Positions 26,675-35,569 of a DNA stretch of 64,000 nt are shown here, in pieces. How positions within the stretch are numbered: position 1 is the stretch's first letter; each line of letters starts with the position of its first letter. Made by a program: the position numbers and the translations under genes. The stretch comes from Algoriphagus lutimaris (lineage in GTDB: Bacteria; Bacteroidota; Bacteroidia; Cytophagales; Cyclobacteriaceae): the NCBI RefSeq assembly GCF_017051705.1, contig NZ_JAFIDJ010000004.1:161406-225405 (forward strand), in the 5' to 3' direction. Under the pieces are notes generated by a model. It did not search any database. It worked only from the letters and a program-made list of their open reading frames with translations, and was not told the origin of the DNA.

Positions 26675-28375
26675 ATGCAAAAAAAACTACTTAGATCGAC
26701 TGGACTCCATTGGATTATCCTGATTTGTCTGATTTCATCTCCTTTTTTGGCATCTGCCCAAGGGTCTTACATCCCATTTGATCGAGATTATTATCATCTG
26801 ATAGATCGGTATCAAATCCTTCAAGGCAAAAATAATGCATTCTTTCACACAGCTACCAAACCCTACCGAAGGGATGATGTTGCTAAATATTTGGATAGCA
26901 TTGCAGATTCGGAGGTCATTCAATCCAGATCAGATAAATTTAATTTGGCCTACCTAAGTCAGGATAATTGGGAATTTGTAGATCGGGAAACCCCAGAGTC
27001 AAAAAAGCCTTTTCTGAAAAGTCTTTATAGAAGGCCTGGAGACTTTGCACATTATTATAGTGAAGACTTTGACATTCATGTCAGCCCAGTGATTTACTTA
27101 AATGGAGGATTCGAGCCTGACAACGATCAAAATCCGAACCGTCTTTCCAGAGGAGTGGTATTAAGAGGATCTATTGACAAAAAGGTAGGGTTCTATACTT
27201 ATTTCACTTCTTCAGAAGCATTTTTCCCTACTTGGGTCAAAGGATATGCCCTTCACAATGGAGCCGTGCCGGGTGAAGGTTTTTGGAAACAATACAATAC
27301 CAATGGCTATAGCTACTTCTCAGCATTAGGCCATGTCAGTTTCAATATTACCAAGCATATTGAAATAGAAGTCGGCCATGATCGCAACTTTATAGGAGAA
27401 GGCTATCGATCCTTTCTACTCTCGGACTTTTCCAATCCCTATATGTTTGTCAAGTTCAATACCAGAATATGGAAATTTCAGTTGACGAATATCTGGACGC
27501 AAATGACCGCTGATGTGGATTATGATAGAGGTAGACCTACAGACGGAAGATATCCCCAAAAATGGTTTTCATTCCACCGACTAGGATTCAACATCGGCAA
27601 AAATGCCAATCTAGGTTTTTTTGAATCCGTGATGACCGACCAAGCTGATTTCAATTATTTCAATCCAATTATCTTTTACCGTTGGGTAGAACAGTCGCTA
27701 GGCACTCCAGACAAAGTCATGTTAGGTTTGGATGGAAAATGGAATTTCTATCCAGGCATGCAGCTGTATGGTCAATTTGCTTTGGATGAATTCGTTTTCT
27801 CAGAGTTTTTTGGACAAGATGGAAAGGGTTCCAAACGAAATAAATATGGAATTCAGGCAGGTTTGAAATATTATGACTTACTGAAAATTTCAAACTTAGA
27901 CCTTCAATTGGAATTCAACTCTGCTAGACCTTACACTTTCCAAGAGAAAAACGATTATCAGTCCTACAGTAATTGGCGGACTCCGTTGACGCATCCACGT
28001 GGAGCCAATTTTCGAGAAATGCTTGGAATCATCCGTTACCAACCCCTTCCTAAATTAAGTCTTACTTTTCAAAGCATGTACCAATTGTATGGAGCCGATC
28101 CCGATGAAGAAACCAATTGGGGTGGAGATGTGCTGAAAAACAGGTTAGAAGGTAGCCCAACGGGATTATTTGGGAATATAATTGGCCAAGGAATTGAAAA
28201 TAAAGTGGTGCAAACTCATCTGAATGCCTCCTACATGTTGAAGCATAACTTCTTTATCGATGCTTCTCATACTTGGAGAAGAAGGACTGCTCAAGATTTG
28301 GATGCGCCAGCTACCCATAACTACCTTCAATTAGCATTTCGATGGAACTTCATTAGACCGGATTATAATTACTAA
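26675..28375 (+). CDS. Wzi/RemB-like outer-membrane beta-barrel protein
   Basis: 566 residues with a signal peptide of about 29 residues ending LASAQ. The N-terminus YIPFDRDYYHLIDRYQILQGKNNAFFHTATKPYRRDDVAKYLDSI and the later EVGHDRNFIGEGYRSFLLSDFSNPYMFVKFNT block resemble capsule-assembly Wzi and gliding-motility RemB-type barrels of Bacteroidetes. Alternating strands continue to the end, ...AFRWNFIRPDYNY. The function here, polysaccharide anchoring or motility, is inferred only. It precedes an MsbA-like exporter by about 50 bases, but a promoter-like element between them suggests separate control. Confidence 0.72.
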   Translation: MQKKLLRSTGLHWIILICLISSPFLASAQGSYIPFDRDYYHLIDRYQILQGKNNAFFHTATKPYRRDDVAKYLDSIADSEVIQSRSDKFNLAYLSQDNWEFVDRETPESKKPFLKSLYRRPGDFAHYYSEDFDIHVSPVIYLNGGFEPDNDQNPNRLSRGVVLRGSIDKKVGFYTYFTSSEAFFPTWVKGYALHNGAVPGEGFWKQYNTNGYSYFSALGHVSFNITKHIEIEVGHDRNFIGEGYRSFLLSDFSNPYMFVKFNTRIWKFQLTNIWTQMTADVDYDRGRPTDGRYPQKWFSFHRLGFNIGKNANLGFFESVMTDQADFNYFNPIIFYRWVEQSLGTPDKVMLGLDGKWNFYPGMQLYGQFALDEFVFSEFFGQDGKGSKRNKYGIQAGLKYYDLLKISNLDLQLEFNSARPYTFQEKNDYQSYSNWRTPLTHPRGANFREMLGIIRYQPLPKLSLTFQSMYQLYGADPDEETNWGGDVLKNRLEGSPTGLFGNIIGQGIENKVVQTHLNASYMLKHNFFIDASHTWRRRTAQDLDAPATHNYLQLAFRWNFIRPDYNY

Positions 28376-28396
28376 AGTATGCCGGAGGAAATTCCG

Positions 28397-28404
28397 TAAC
28401 TTGC
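28397..28404 (+). promoter_or_regulatory. TAACTTGC promoter-like element before the MsbA-like exporter
   Basis: TAACTTGC resembles the Bacteroidetes -7 box with one T fewer, 25 bases before ATG 28430. A near-identical element, TAACTTGC in the same GTAACTTGCG context, precedes the methyltransferase gene (58726-58733). Confidence 0.35.
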
Positions 28405-28429
28405 GAGCTTATTTTCAGGATTTACATAC

Positions 28430-30262
28430 ATGAAAACATACCTGCGGATATTGGCCTATGCCAAGCCTTATGGAAGGTTTGTTCCGATTTATATTATCTA
28501 CGCATTTCTATCCATTGTTTTTGGATTACTCAATTTCACGCTACTAAAGCCTCTGTTTGATGTAATCTTTGAACAGGTGGATCCAGAAGTGTTATCTGCT
28601 TATCAACAAAAGCCGGATTTCAGTTTTTCAATTGAATATTTCACCCATTTATTCAACTACAACTTCTTGCAGGTAGCCGAGGAGTTTGGGAAACTGGGCA
28701 CACTCTTTTATGTCTGTATCATTATTGTAGTATCGGTATTCTTATCCAATCTCTTTACTTATTTATCAGGAGTAGTGCTTGCTAAAGTAAGAGCCATCGT
28801 GATTAAAAAGATGAGAATGGATATATTCAACCACGTAGGTCAATTACATATCGGGTATTTCTCTAACGAGCGTAAAGGAGATTTGATGTCCAAGATGACC
28901 AATGATGTCCAAGAGGTGGAGAACACCATTGTCCAGTCATTAAGAGTGGTATTTAGAGAACCAGTGACCATCATTCTGTACTTCGGCGTCCTGTTTTTCA
29001 TGTCTGCCAAGCTTACCTTTTTTACCATTTTAATCATTCCGATTACCGGGGCCATAATTGGAGGAATCACAAGGAGGTTAAAAAAGAAAGCTGTAGAAAG
29101 TCAACAATCATTAGGTAGACTGGTCAATATTTTGGACGAGTCACTAGGTGGCATGCGAGTGATCAAAGCATTTAATGCGGAGAACTTCATGGAAAGGAAA
29201 TTTGACCGAGAAACAGAATACTACTCTGTTGTCAATGTAAACATGGCCCGTAAAAATGAATTGGCCTCTCCTATTTCTCAATTCTTAGGTGTCACAGTAG
29301 TTGCCGGCATTTTGGTGTATGGAGGAAGCTTGGTTTTGAGTGGGGATTCTCAATTGGGAGCCAGTGATTTTATTACATATATCATCATTTTCACCCAAGT
29401 GCTCAATCCTGCCAAAGAAATTTCCAGAGCAGTCAGCAGTATTCAAAGAGGTATTGCTTCTGCCGAAAGAATTTTTGAAGTAGTGGATACCCCTCCTCAG
29501 ATAAATTCTGCCGATCCAGCCCTGACTTTAAACTCCTTTGAAAAAGAAATTTCTTTCCAGAAGGTAAGCTTTGCCTACCAAGATCAATTGGTTCTCAAGA
29601 ATATTAATTTCAATTTAGAAAGGGGAAAAACCATTGCCCTAGTAGGTCCATCAGGAGGAGGAAAATCAACAATTGCAGATCTGGTGCCGCGATTTTATGA
29701 TCCAAGCGAAGGACAAATATTATTAGATGGCAATGATCTTAAAAAGTTTAAGCTAGAAGACCTCCGGGCTTTGATGGGAATCGTCACGCAGGAATCTATT
29801 CTCTTCAATGACACCGTTTACAATAACATTGCGTTTGGGATTGAAAATACCACTGAAGAGCAAGTAATAAATGCTGCAAAAATTGCCAACGCCCATCAGT
29901 TTATTTCCCAATTGGAAAAAGGCTATCAGACTTCGATTGGGGAACGAGGATCCAAGCTTTCAGGAGGTCAACGTCAACGCGTCAGCATTGCAAGAGCCGT
30001 ATTGAAGAATCCTCCGATCTTGATTTTGGATGAGGCCACTTCTGCTTTGGACTCGGAGTCGGAGTTATTAGTACAGGAGGCACTTACCAAATTAATGTCT
30101 AACAGAACGACATTGGTAATTGCCCATCGACTCAGCACCATTCAACATGCGGACGAAATTCTGGTGATTGAAAAAGGGGAAATTGTCCAAAGAGGAACTC
30201 ACCTTGAACTTATTGAGAAAGAAGGGCTTTACCAGAAACTTTCCAGTATACAGTCGGTTTAG
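28430..30262 (+). CDS. ABC exporter, permease and ATPase fused (MsbA-like)
   Basis: 610 residues. Six transmembrane helices occupy about 15-340, and the ATPase follows with Walker A GPSGGGKST (about 407-415), signature LSGGQRQRVS (about 511-520), Walker B ILILDEATSALDSESE and the H-loop IAHRLSTI. This is the homodimeric lipid A/multidrug exporter layout. Lipid flipping at the inner membrane is plausible given the envelope genes around it, but the substrate is not shown. The small membrane protein gene follows 26 bases later. Confidence 0.92.
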   Translation: MKTYLRILAYAKPYGRFVPIYIIYAFLSIVFGLLNFTLLKPLFDVIFEQVDPEVLSAYQQKPDFSFSIEYFTHLFNYNFLQVAEEFGKLGTLFYVCIIIVVSVFLSNLFTYLSGVVLAKVRAIVIKKMRMDIFNHVGQLHIGYFSNERKGDLMSKMTNDVQEVENTIVQSLRVVFREPVTIILYFGVLFFMSAKLTFFTILIIPITGAIIGGITRRLKKKAVESQQSLGRLVNILDESLGGMRVIKAFNAENFMERKFDRETEYYSVVNVNMARKNELASPISQFLGVTVVAGILVYGGSLVLSGDSQLGASDFITYIIIFTQVLNPAKEISRAVSSIQRGIASAERIFEVVDTPPQINSADPALTLNSFEKEISFQKVSFAYQDQLVLKNINFNLERGKTIALVGPSGGGKSTIADLVPRFYDPSEGQILLDGNDLKKFKLEDLRALMGIVTQESILFNDTVYNNIAFGIENTTEEQVINAAKIANAHQFISQLEKGYQTSIGERGSKLSGGQRQRVSIARAVLKNPPILILDEATSALDSESELLVQEALTKLMSNRTTLVIAHRLSTIQHADEILVIEKGEIVQRGTHLELIEKEGLYQKLSSIQSV

Positions 30263-30288
30263 TATATTCGTAAAAAATATTAGTTGAA

Positions 30289-30654
30289 ATGAAAAAATTC
30301 CATCAAATTGCCCAAATAATACTGCTGATCTTTTTCGTGGCATACATCATCTTTTTTATGGCATTCAATACCCTAGGGGGCATGTTTGGAATGGATGAGA
30401 TCACTTCTGATGGCCTTGTCAAAATATTTCTAGCAGGGTTAGTATTGGTGCTTCTAGCCTGGGCGGGAGCTTATTTCGCACTGAAAAGTCTGTCTGATCA
30501 GCTTTCAAAAAAGGAAGTGGAAATGAACAAGCTGAAAGCAAAGCTTTATGACTTAGAACATCCGGACACTCCGAGTACTACTAAAGGTAAAGAACCAAAA
30601 CCAACGGATCCTGATAGCTCAGGAATTAAACCAAGACAAAATTTCACAGAGTAG
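30289..30654 (+). CDS. Small membrane protein with coiled-coil, family not recognised
   Basis: 121 residues. Two hydrophobic helices (about 7-28 and 43-66) are followed by a short heptad-like helix SLSDQLSKKEVEMNKLKAKLYDLEH and a disordered tail rich in Pro, Thr, Lys and Ser. It lies 26 bases after the MsbA-like exporter gene and before a terminator, so it is probably in the same transcript. No function can be assigned. Confidence 0.7.
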   Translation: MKKFHQIAQIILLIFFVAYIIFFMAFNTLGGMFGMDEITSDGLVKIFLAGLVLVLLAWAGAYFALKSLSDQLSKKEVEMNKLKAKLYDLEHPDTPSTTKGKEPKPTDPDSSGIKPRQNFTE

Positions 30655-30683
30655 TACGCAGCTCTCATAAAAAATCATAAAAT

Positions 30684-30712
30684 AAAGGAAGCCAATTAGG
30701 TTTCCTTTTTTT
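30684..30712 (+). terminator. Intrinsic terminator after the exporter gene pair
   Basis: AAAGGAAGCC (30684-30693) pairs with GGTTTCCTTT (30699-30708) including one G-T pair, loop AATTA, then more T residues. Confidence 0.82.
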
Positions 30713-30914
30713 GTGACAGTCCATATTTCTTAGTAAGTCAAACTTGCTGTTTTCCAACTAGAAAATTGCGTTTGAATTTAAGTTGAAAATTGGACAAGAT
30801 TTTCCCCTAATCCTAACATCTGCCTGCATTTGATCAAGCTCGCAAAATCTAAATTTTTTGTTTTTTCGAGATTGAAAATGAAACCATTCTATTATTCAAG
30901 ATATTTAGAGGCAT

Positions 30915-30986
30915 CACTGAGAACTAAGCGTCTTTGGTATCCATGGATTAAACGCAACCCTAGTTCTGCTTAAACCTAAATCAGTG
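30915..30986. other. Imperfect stem-loop of 72 bases, possible structured leader RNA
   Basis: Nested inverted repeats: outer CACTGA (30915-30920) with TCAGTG (30981-30986), then GAACTA (30921-30926) with TAGTTC (30961-30966), then GCGT (30928-30931) with ACGC (30952-30955), and a ten-base palindrome ATCCATGGAT (30939-30948) at the tip. The strand of any transcript is unknown; the downstream plus-strand gene is yifB. Confidence 0.4.
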
Positions 30987-31060
30987 AAATTCCTGTAAAA
31001 ACAAGGATTTAATTCAACTAAAGATGTATATTAAATAAAAGAACCTTTTCTTTTTTAATT

Positions 31061-32599
31061 ATGGTAGCAAAAACTTTTGGAAGTGCAGTCTCAGGCGTAG
31101 ATGCAAACCTGATTACGATCGAAGTAAATGTGGGACAAGGGACCAGTTTTTACATGGTAGGGTTACCTGATTCTGCAGTCAAAGAATCCCAGCAACGTGT
31201 AGAATCTGCTCTTAAATATTTTGGATACAGAATGCCCCGACAAAAGGTAGTCATTAATTTAGCTCCAGCAGACATTAGAAAAGAGGGCTCTTCCTATGAT
31301 TTGCCCATTGCGATGGGGATTCTACAAGCATCAGAGCAAGTAGAGTTTCCCGAACTAGAGCAGTACATCATCATGGGAGAATTAGCACTGGACGGTAAGC
31401 TGAGGCCGATCAAGGGAGTATTGCCGATTGCTATAGAAGCTCGTAAAAAGGGATTTAAGGGATTTATACTCCCCTCAGAAAATGCACAAGAGGCATCCAT
31501 TGTCAATAATCTGGATATCATTCCAGTCAAAACTCTGGAAGAAGCGTCGCAATTTTTACAAGGTGATTTAAAAATAGATCCCTTGATTACTGATACCAGG
31601 GATATTTTCTACCACTCTTTAAATGAAAGCGAATTTGATTTTGCCGATGTTCAAGGGCAGGAAAATATCAAACGCGCCATGGAGATAGCAGCTGCAGGTG
31701 GTCATAATGTGATCATGATTGGCCCTCCTGGAGCAGGAAAAACCATGTTGGCCAAAAGACTTCCATCCATTTTACCTCCTTTGACCTTACAGGAAGCATT
31801 GGAATCCACTAAAATACATTCTGTAGCGGGAAAATTAGACAAGAATGGAAGTTTGCTTGCACAAAGACCATTTCGAAGTCCTCATCATACGATCTCAGAT
31901 GTAGCGCTCGTAGGTGGTGGCGGAAATCCTCAACCAGGAGAGATTTCGCTTGCTCATAATGGGGTTTTGTTTTTAGATGAACTACCTGAATTCAAAAGAA
32001 CGGTGTTGGAGGTAATGCGACAGCCTTTGGAAGAACGTAAAGTGACTATTTCAAGAGCAAAGGTATCAGTGGATTACCCTGCAAATTTCATGTTGATCGC
32101 CAGCATGAACCCCTGCCCCTGTGGTTATTATAATCACCCGGATAAAGAATGCGTATGTGGTCCAGGAATAGTCCAGCGGTACTTAAACAAAGTTTCAGGC
32201 CCACTTCTGGATCGAATTGATTTACATGTAGAAGTCACTCCTGTAAAGTTTGAAGAAATGACTTCTACCCGCAAAAGCGAGTCAAGTCAAAAAATTCGAG
32301 AACGGGTCATCACAGGTCGAGAGCGTCAAAAAGAACGTTTTAAAGATAATCCAGAAGTATTTTGCAATGCCATGATGCCCTCCCATCAGGTGAAAGAAGT
32401 CTGTGCAATCAATGATGCAGGCAAAGTTCTTTTGAAAACAGCGATGGAAAGACTTGGACTTTCAGCGAGAGCTTATGACAGAATTTTAAAAGTAGCTAGA
32501 ACCATAGCTGATATTTCTGAATCTGAACAAATAAAGGTGGAACATATCGCCGAAGCCATACAATATAGAAGTCTGGATCGAGAGGGATGGGCTGGTTAA
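31061..32599 (+). CDS. YifB/ComM-family Mg-chelatase-like AAA+ ATPase
   Basis: 512 residues. N-terminal Lon-like fold domain (VAKTFGSAVSGVDANLITIEV, NLAPADIRKEGSSYDLPIAMGI), then AAA+ core with Walker A GPPGAGKT (about 221-228), SPHHTISDVALVGGG, Walker B LFLDELPEF, and a cysteine set around CPCGYYNHPDKECVC. This is the ComM/YifB family; ComM is a branch-migration helicase in natural transformation (family knowledge). With ComEC in the same window it fits a DNA-uptake lifestyle, though the genes are 27 kb apart. It ends one base before the convergent MBL gene, with no terminator between. Confidence 0.94.
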   Translation: MVAKTFGSAVSGVDANLITIEVNVGQGTSFYMVGLPDSAVKESQQRVESALKYFGYRMPRQKVVINLAPADIRKEGSSYDLPIAMGILQASEQVEFPELEQYIIMGELALDGKLRPIKGVLPIAIEARKKGFKGFILPSENAQEASIVNNLDIIPVKTLEEASQFLQGDLKIDPLITDTRDIFYHSLNESEFDFADVQGQENIKRAMEIAAAGGHNVIMIGPPGAGKTMLAKRLPSILPPLTLQEALESTKIHSVAGKLDKNGSLLAQRPFRSPHHTISDVALVGGGGNPQPGEISLAHNGVLFLDELPEFKRTVLEVMRQPLEERKVTISRAKVSVDYPANFMLIASMNPCPCGYYNHPDKECVCGPGIVQRYLNKVSGPLLDRIDLHVEVTPVKFEEMTSTRKSESSQKIRERVITGRERQKERFKDNPEVFCNAMMPSHQVKEVCAINDAGKVLLKTAMERLGLSARAYDRILKVARTIADISESEQIKVEHIAEAIQYRSLDREGWAG

Positions 32600-32600
32600 T

Positions 32601-33446
32601 TTATTCTCCACCACCTAAATTATAAACACTGCCTTCCTTACAGAGCTCGACAATAAATTGAGGATTTTTAAACTCCATACTTTGTTTAAAAATTTCTTCC
32701 AATTTCTCATCTGAATTTAAAGGGTCATGATGAAAAATCCCCATTTTTCGAACACCACAAAGCCGACCAAAGTCGATGGCTCCATCAATTGAGCTATGCC
32801 CCCATCCAATTTTACTTTTATATTCTTCTTCGGTGTATTCTCCATCATGCAGCAATAAATCCGCATTTCTAGCCAACTCAAACCCACTTGTCCACTCGGG
32901 GTCATAAGGAAAATTAGCCGAGCCCAAAAATGGTTCGTGGTCTGGCAAATAAGTAAATACACATTCCCCATCATCAATCCTAAATCCTAAAGTTGGGCCA
33001 GGGTGACAAATATATTCAGACTTGATTTTAAGTTCCCCAATCATAAATTCAGAATTATCAATCTCATGAATCACTGGATGGTTCGGAAGTTCATTCATCC
33101 TTACAGGAAATAAGGGTGGAGAAAAATACCTTCTGAGTCTATGCAATAACGGTTCGACTGTGGTAGAAGGCCCCCAAATATGGACTGTTATGTCAGGGTG
33201 GTATAAAGGTTGAAAAAAGCCCAACCCCATGGTATGATCTATGTGCAAATGAGTCAAAAGAATGTGGACTTCTTTAAAATTAGGGTTTAAAAACTTCCCC
33301 AGCCTTTGAATTCCAGAGCCTCCATCCAAGATCACACAGGTATCCTTATACAACACCTGAACACAAGAGGTATTCCCTCCATAAATAATATTTTCAGGCC
33401 CCGGAGACGGTAAAGATCCCCTACAGCCCCAAACTTTTATAATCAT
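32601..33446 (-). CDS. MBL-fold metallo-hydrolase
   Basis: 281 residues. The metal motif LLTHLHIDHTMGL gives His 66, His 68, Asp 70 and His 71; CVILDGGSGIQRLG precedes it, and HPGPTLGFRI, LPDHEP and HDGEYTEEEY supply later ligands. The layout resembles tRNase Z-like or class II cyclic-nucleotide phosphodiesterase-like hydrolases (inference). It overlaps the PAS gene upstream by 4 bases, so the two are translationally coupled and probably act together. Confidence 0.9.
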   Translation of the reverse strand: MIIKVWGCRGSLPSPGPENIIYGGNTSCVQVLYKDTCVILDGGSGIQRLGKFLNPNFKEVHILLTHLHIDHTMGLGFFQPLYHPDITVHIWGPSTTVEPLLHRLRRYFSPPLFPVRMNELPNHPVIHEIDNSEFMIGELKIKSEYICHPGPTLGFRIDDGECVFTYLPDHEPFLGSANFPYDPEWTSGFELARNADLLLHDGEYTEEEYKSKIGWGHSSIDGAIDFGRLCGVRKMGIFHHDPLNSDEKLEEIFKQSMEFKNPQFIVELCKEGSVYNLGGGE

Positions 33447-33832
33447 GAGAAATTAGAATTCCAGAATAATGCTATAGCTCCTAAAAACCTATTAGGCCTC
33501 CCTTCCAGTGGAATTGAGGTCACCGTAATAAGATGGCGCTCTCCTTTTAAATTTTTAATATAAAATGAACCGTGAGCCGGTCTTCGATTCGTTAAAGTCT
33601 GAACCAATGGAAGTCCTTCTGGTGGTAAGGGGTTCCCATCCATATCCGTAGGGGTAAAAACCGTAGACCATTCCTCTACAGGCATACTTCCGGTTTCACC
33701 AAACCTTAACCCAAGAATAGCTTCAGCAGGTTCGTTATAAAAAACAAGTGTCCCTTCTGTGTCAACTAAAAATACCGGCATGCTCATGCTATCTGCAAAT
33801 TGCCTACCTAAAATCATTTCTATTGGTTGCAC
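33443..33832 (-). CDS. Single PAS-domain sensor protein
   Basis: 129 residues, one PAS domain: VFLVDTEGTLVFYNEPAEAILG, then TPTDMDGNPLPPEGLPLVQTL and the RPAHGSFYIKNLKGERHLITVTSIPL sheet region. There is no output domain. The start is taken as GTG at 33832 (MQPIEMIL...), because related PAS proteins begin with the same short helix; an ATG at 33817 is the alternative. The downstream MBL gene overlaps by 4 bases. Confidence 0.82.
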   Translation of the reverse strand: MQPIEMILGRQFADSMSMPVFLVDTEGTLVFYNEPAEAILGLRFGETGSMPVEEWSTVFTPTDMDGNPLPPEGLPLVQTLTNRRPAHGSFYIKNLKGERHLITVTSIPLEGRPNRFLGAIALFWNSNFS

Positions 33833-34064
33833 TGATCTTATGATTTAGTTAAAATGCGAAAAGTGATAGAATATAGCAATTATTTTATAAAAATACCTGC
33901 ACAACTTGTCAATAATCCAAATCTGTTTTCCGAATCAGGGCACTGATAACAAAACCCCTGGGAAACAGTTATGTAGGATCAGTTTTCCAGAGCGGATTCA
34001 TCTGGATAAATTTCAAATTTTCAACAAGTTATGTAACTTAAAATAAGCATTAAAACCACTTAGT

Positions 34065-34805
34065 ATGAAACACATTTTATTTTCACTAATCTTTTTACCG
34101 ATCACATTATTTGGACAAGATTTGATCTCTACCAATTCGGGAGACATCAAAATCACTCCAATTTTACATGGAACCCTTGTTTTAGAATATCAAGGAAAAA
34201 CAATCTATGTAGATCCTTATGGAGGAGCTTCTGCATTTGATGGCCAAAACACTCCAGATATTGTGTTGATCACCGATATTCATGGGGACCATCTTAACCA
34301 AGAGACCTTGGGTGGACTGGACTTGAGCAAAGCAACTATAGTAGCTCCAAAGGCAGTGGCTGACCAGTTAGATGGATCCAAATCAAAGTCAATATTAGTG
34401 ATGGGTAATGGCCAAAGCCAAAAAGTATCGGAAATTCTTATCTCCGCTATCCCTATGTACAATCTACCAGAAACAGATGATAGCAGGCATCCCAAAGGAA
34501 GAGGAAATGGCTATATATTAAGTATGGGGGGTAAAAAAATTTACTTATCTGGAGATACAGAAGACATTCCTGAAATGCGAAATTTAAAAGAAATCGACGT
34601 AGCATTTGTGTGCATGAACTTACCTTACACAATGGATGTAGATCAAGCTGCAGATGCTGTTGCAGAATTTAAACCTTCTATCGTCTATCCTTATCACTAT
34701 AGGGGTACTGATGGCCTTGCTGATGTTGAGAAATTCAAATCTTTGGTCAATACCCAAGCGCCTGAAGTTGAAGTAAGACTTAAAAACTGGTATCCAAGAA
34801 ACTAA
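34065..34805 (+). CDS. Secreted UlaG-like MBL-fold hydrolase (UPF0173-like)
   Basis: 246 residues with a signal peptide ending LFGQ (about residue 18). The metal motif is TDIHGDHLN (His 73, Asp 75, His 76). Downstream are YLSGDTEDIPEM and YPYHYRG, giving the remaining ligands in the order of the UlaG/YtkL-like MBL family. Export to the periplasm is unusual for the wider family but common in Bacteroidetes. The substrate is unknown. A terminator follows. Confidence 0.88.
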   Translation: MKHILFSLIFLPITLFGQDLISTNSGDIKITPILHGTLVLEYQGKTIYVDPYGGASAFDGQNTPDIVLITDIHGDHLNQETLGGLDLSKATIVAPKAVADQLDGSKSKSILVMGNGQSQKVSEILISAIPMYNLPETDDSRHPKGRGNGYILSMGGKKIYLSGDTEDIPEMRNLKEIDVAFVCMNLPYTMDVDQAADAVAEFKPSIVYPYHYRGTDGLADVEKFKSLVNTQAPEVEVRLKNWYPRN

Positions 34806-34806
34806 A

Positions 34807-34838
34807 AAAATAGGCAATTAATCTTGCCTATTTTTTTT
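34807..34838 (+). terminator. Intrinsic terminator after the secreted MBL gene
   Basis: AAAATAGGCAA (34807-34817) pairs perfectly with TTGCCTATTTT (34824-34834) around six bases, followed by T residues. Confidence 0.88.
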
Positions 34839-34910
34839 GCTCAAACTTATTGTCATTAAAAGGACATAAGCTATGAAAAGACAAGATTACGTTCTAAAAC
34901 AAAATTAAAA

Positions 34911-35276
34911 ATGAACATAGATAAGGTCTCTATCCCATCTAAACTAGCTCAATTTTCAGATTATTGGAATCCTCGAATAGTGGGCGAACTAAATCAGCAA
35001 CATGTAAAACTGGTTAAATTTAAAGGGGAGTTCATTTGGCACCACCATGTACATGAAGATGAGCTTTTCTTAGTCCTTGAGGGAGAGTTTGATATGGAAT
35101 TCAGAGATAAAACGATTCATTTAATCAAAAACGATTTCTTAATTGTCCCAAAAGGAGTTGAGCACAGGCCTGTCGCTTCACAAGAAGTCTCTGTTCTTTT
35201 ATTTGAACCTGCTACCACCTTAAATACAGGTAACACGATTGGGGATTTAACTCAGTCAAATTTGAAAAGACTTTAA
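34911..35276 (+). CDS. Cupin-domain protein
   Basis: 121 residues, a single cupin barrel. Motif 1 is HHHVHEDELFLVLEGEFDMEF (His 44-46, His 48, Glu 51 region) and motif 2 is LIVPKGVEHRPVA with a conserved His. Metal binding is likely. Such mannose-6-phosphate isomerase-like small cupins have varied roles; none can be picked here. It is monocistronic, 105 bases after the MBL gene. Confidence 0.88.
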   Translation: MNIDKVSIPSKLAQFSDYWNPRIVGELNQQHVKLVKFKGEFIWHHHVHEDELFLVLEGEFDMEFRDKTIHLIKNDFLIVPKGVEHRPVASQEVSVLLFEPATTLNTGNTIGDLTQSNLKRL

Positions 35277-35567
35277 AATCCATATGACTTTACTTAGGAT
35301 CATTTAAATTAATAAGATTGAAAAATTATACTGCACATCAAAAAAGTAATAAATAGAAGACCATTGAAAAGTGATTTTAAGTTCCTACCTGCCTATTTTC
35401 TTTAAATCATTCTATTTTTCCAGAAAAAAATAAAAACATTTCTTAAAACGTAGTTCATATTCAAAAAAAAGTATTTAATTTAATATCAAATCAAATGAGT
35501 AAAAGTTGATTGAATCACCACCTTAAGTTCCCTTAAGAAATGAGGCTGCATTTTTTGCGGCCTTTTT
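35277..35567. other. 291-base AT-rich gap ending in a plus-strand terminator
   Basis: No convincing reading frame. It contains A-rich runs and ends with the hairpin at 35543-35569, whose T-run favours the plus strand. See the finding on a possible small RNA. Confidence 0.6.
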
Positions 35568-35569
35568 TT
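35543..35569 (+). terminator. Intrinsic terminator between cupin and cystathionine genes
   Basis: AGGCTGCA (35543-35550) pairs with TGCGGCCT (35556-35563) with one G-T pair, loop of T, then seven T residues. The T-run overlaps the stop codon of the minus-strand gene, so it may cap both directions, but only the plus strand has the T-tract. Confidence 0.75.

Larger units (their letters stand above)
30655..31060. other. 406-base gap with terminator and structured element before yifB
   Basis: Holds the terminator at 30684-30712 and the imperfect stem-loop at 30915-30986. The rest is AT-rich, with no reading frame worth naming. Confidence 0.7.

Noticed and set aside
33833-34064. Gap between the PAS gene and the secreted MBL gene as a regulatory region
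   Set aside because: No promoter box at standard spacing, hairpin or repeat stood out.
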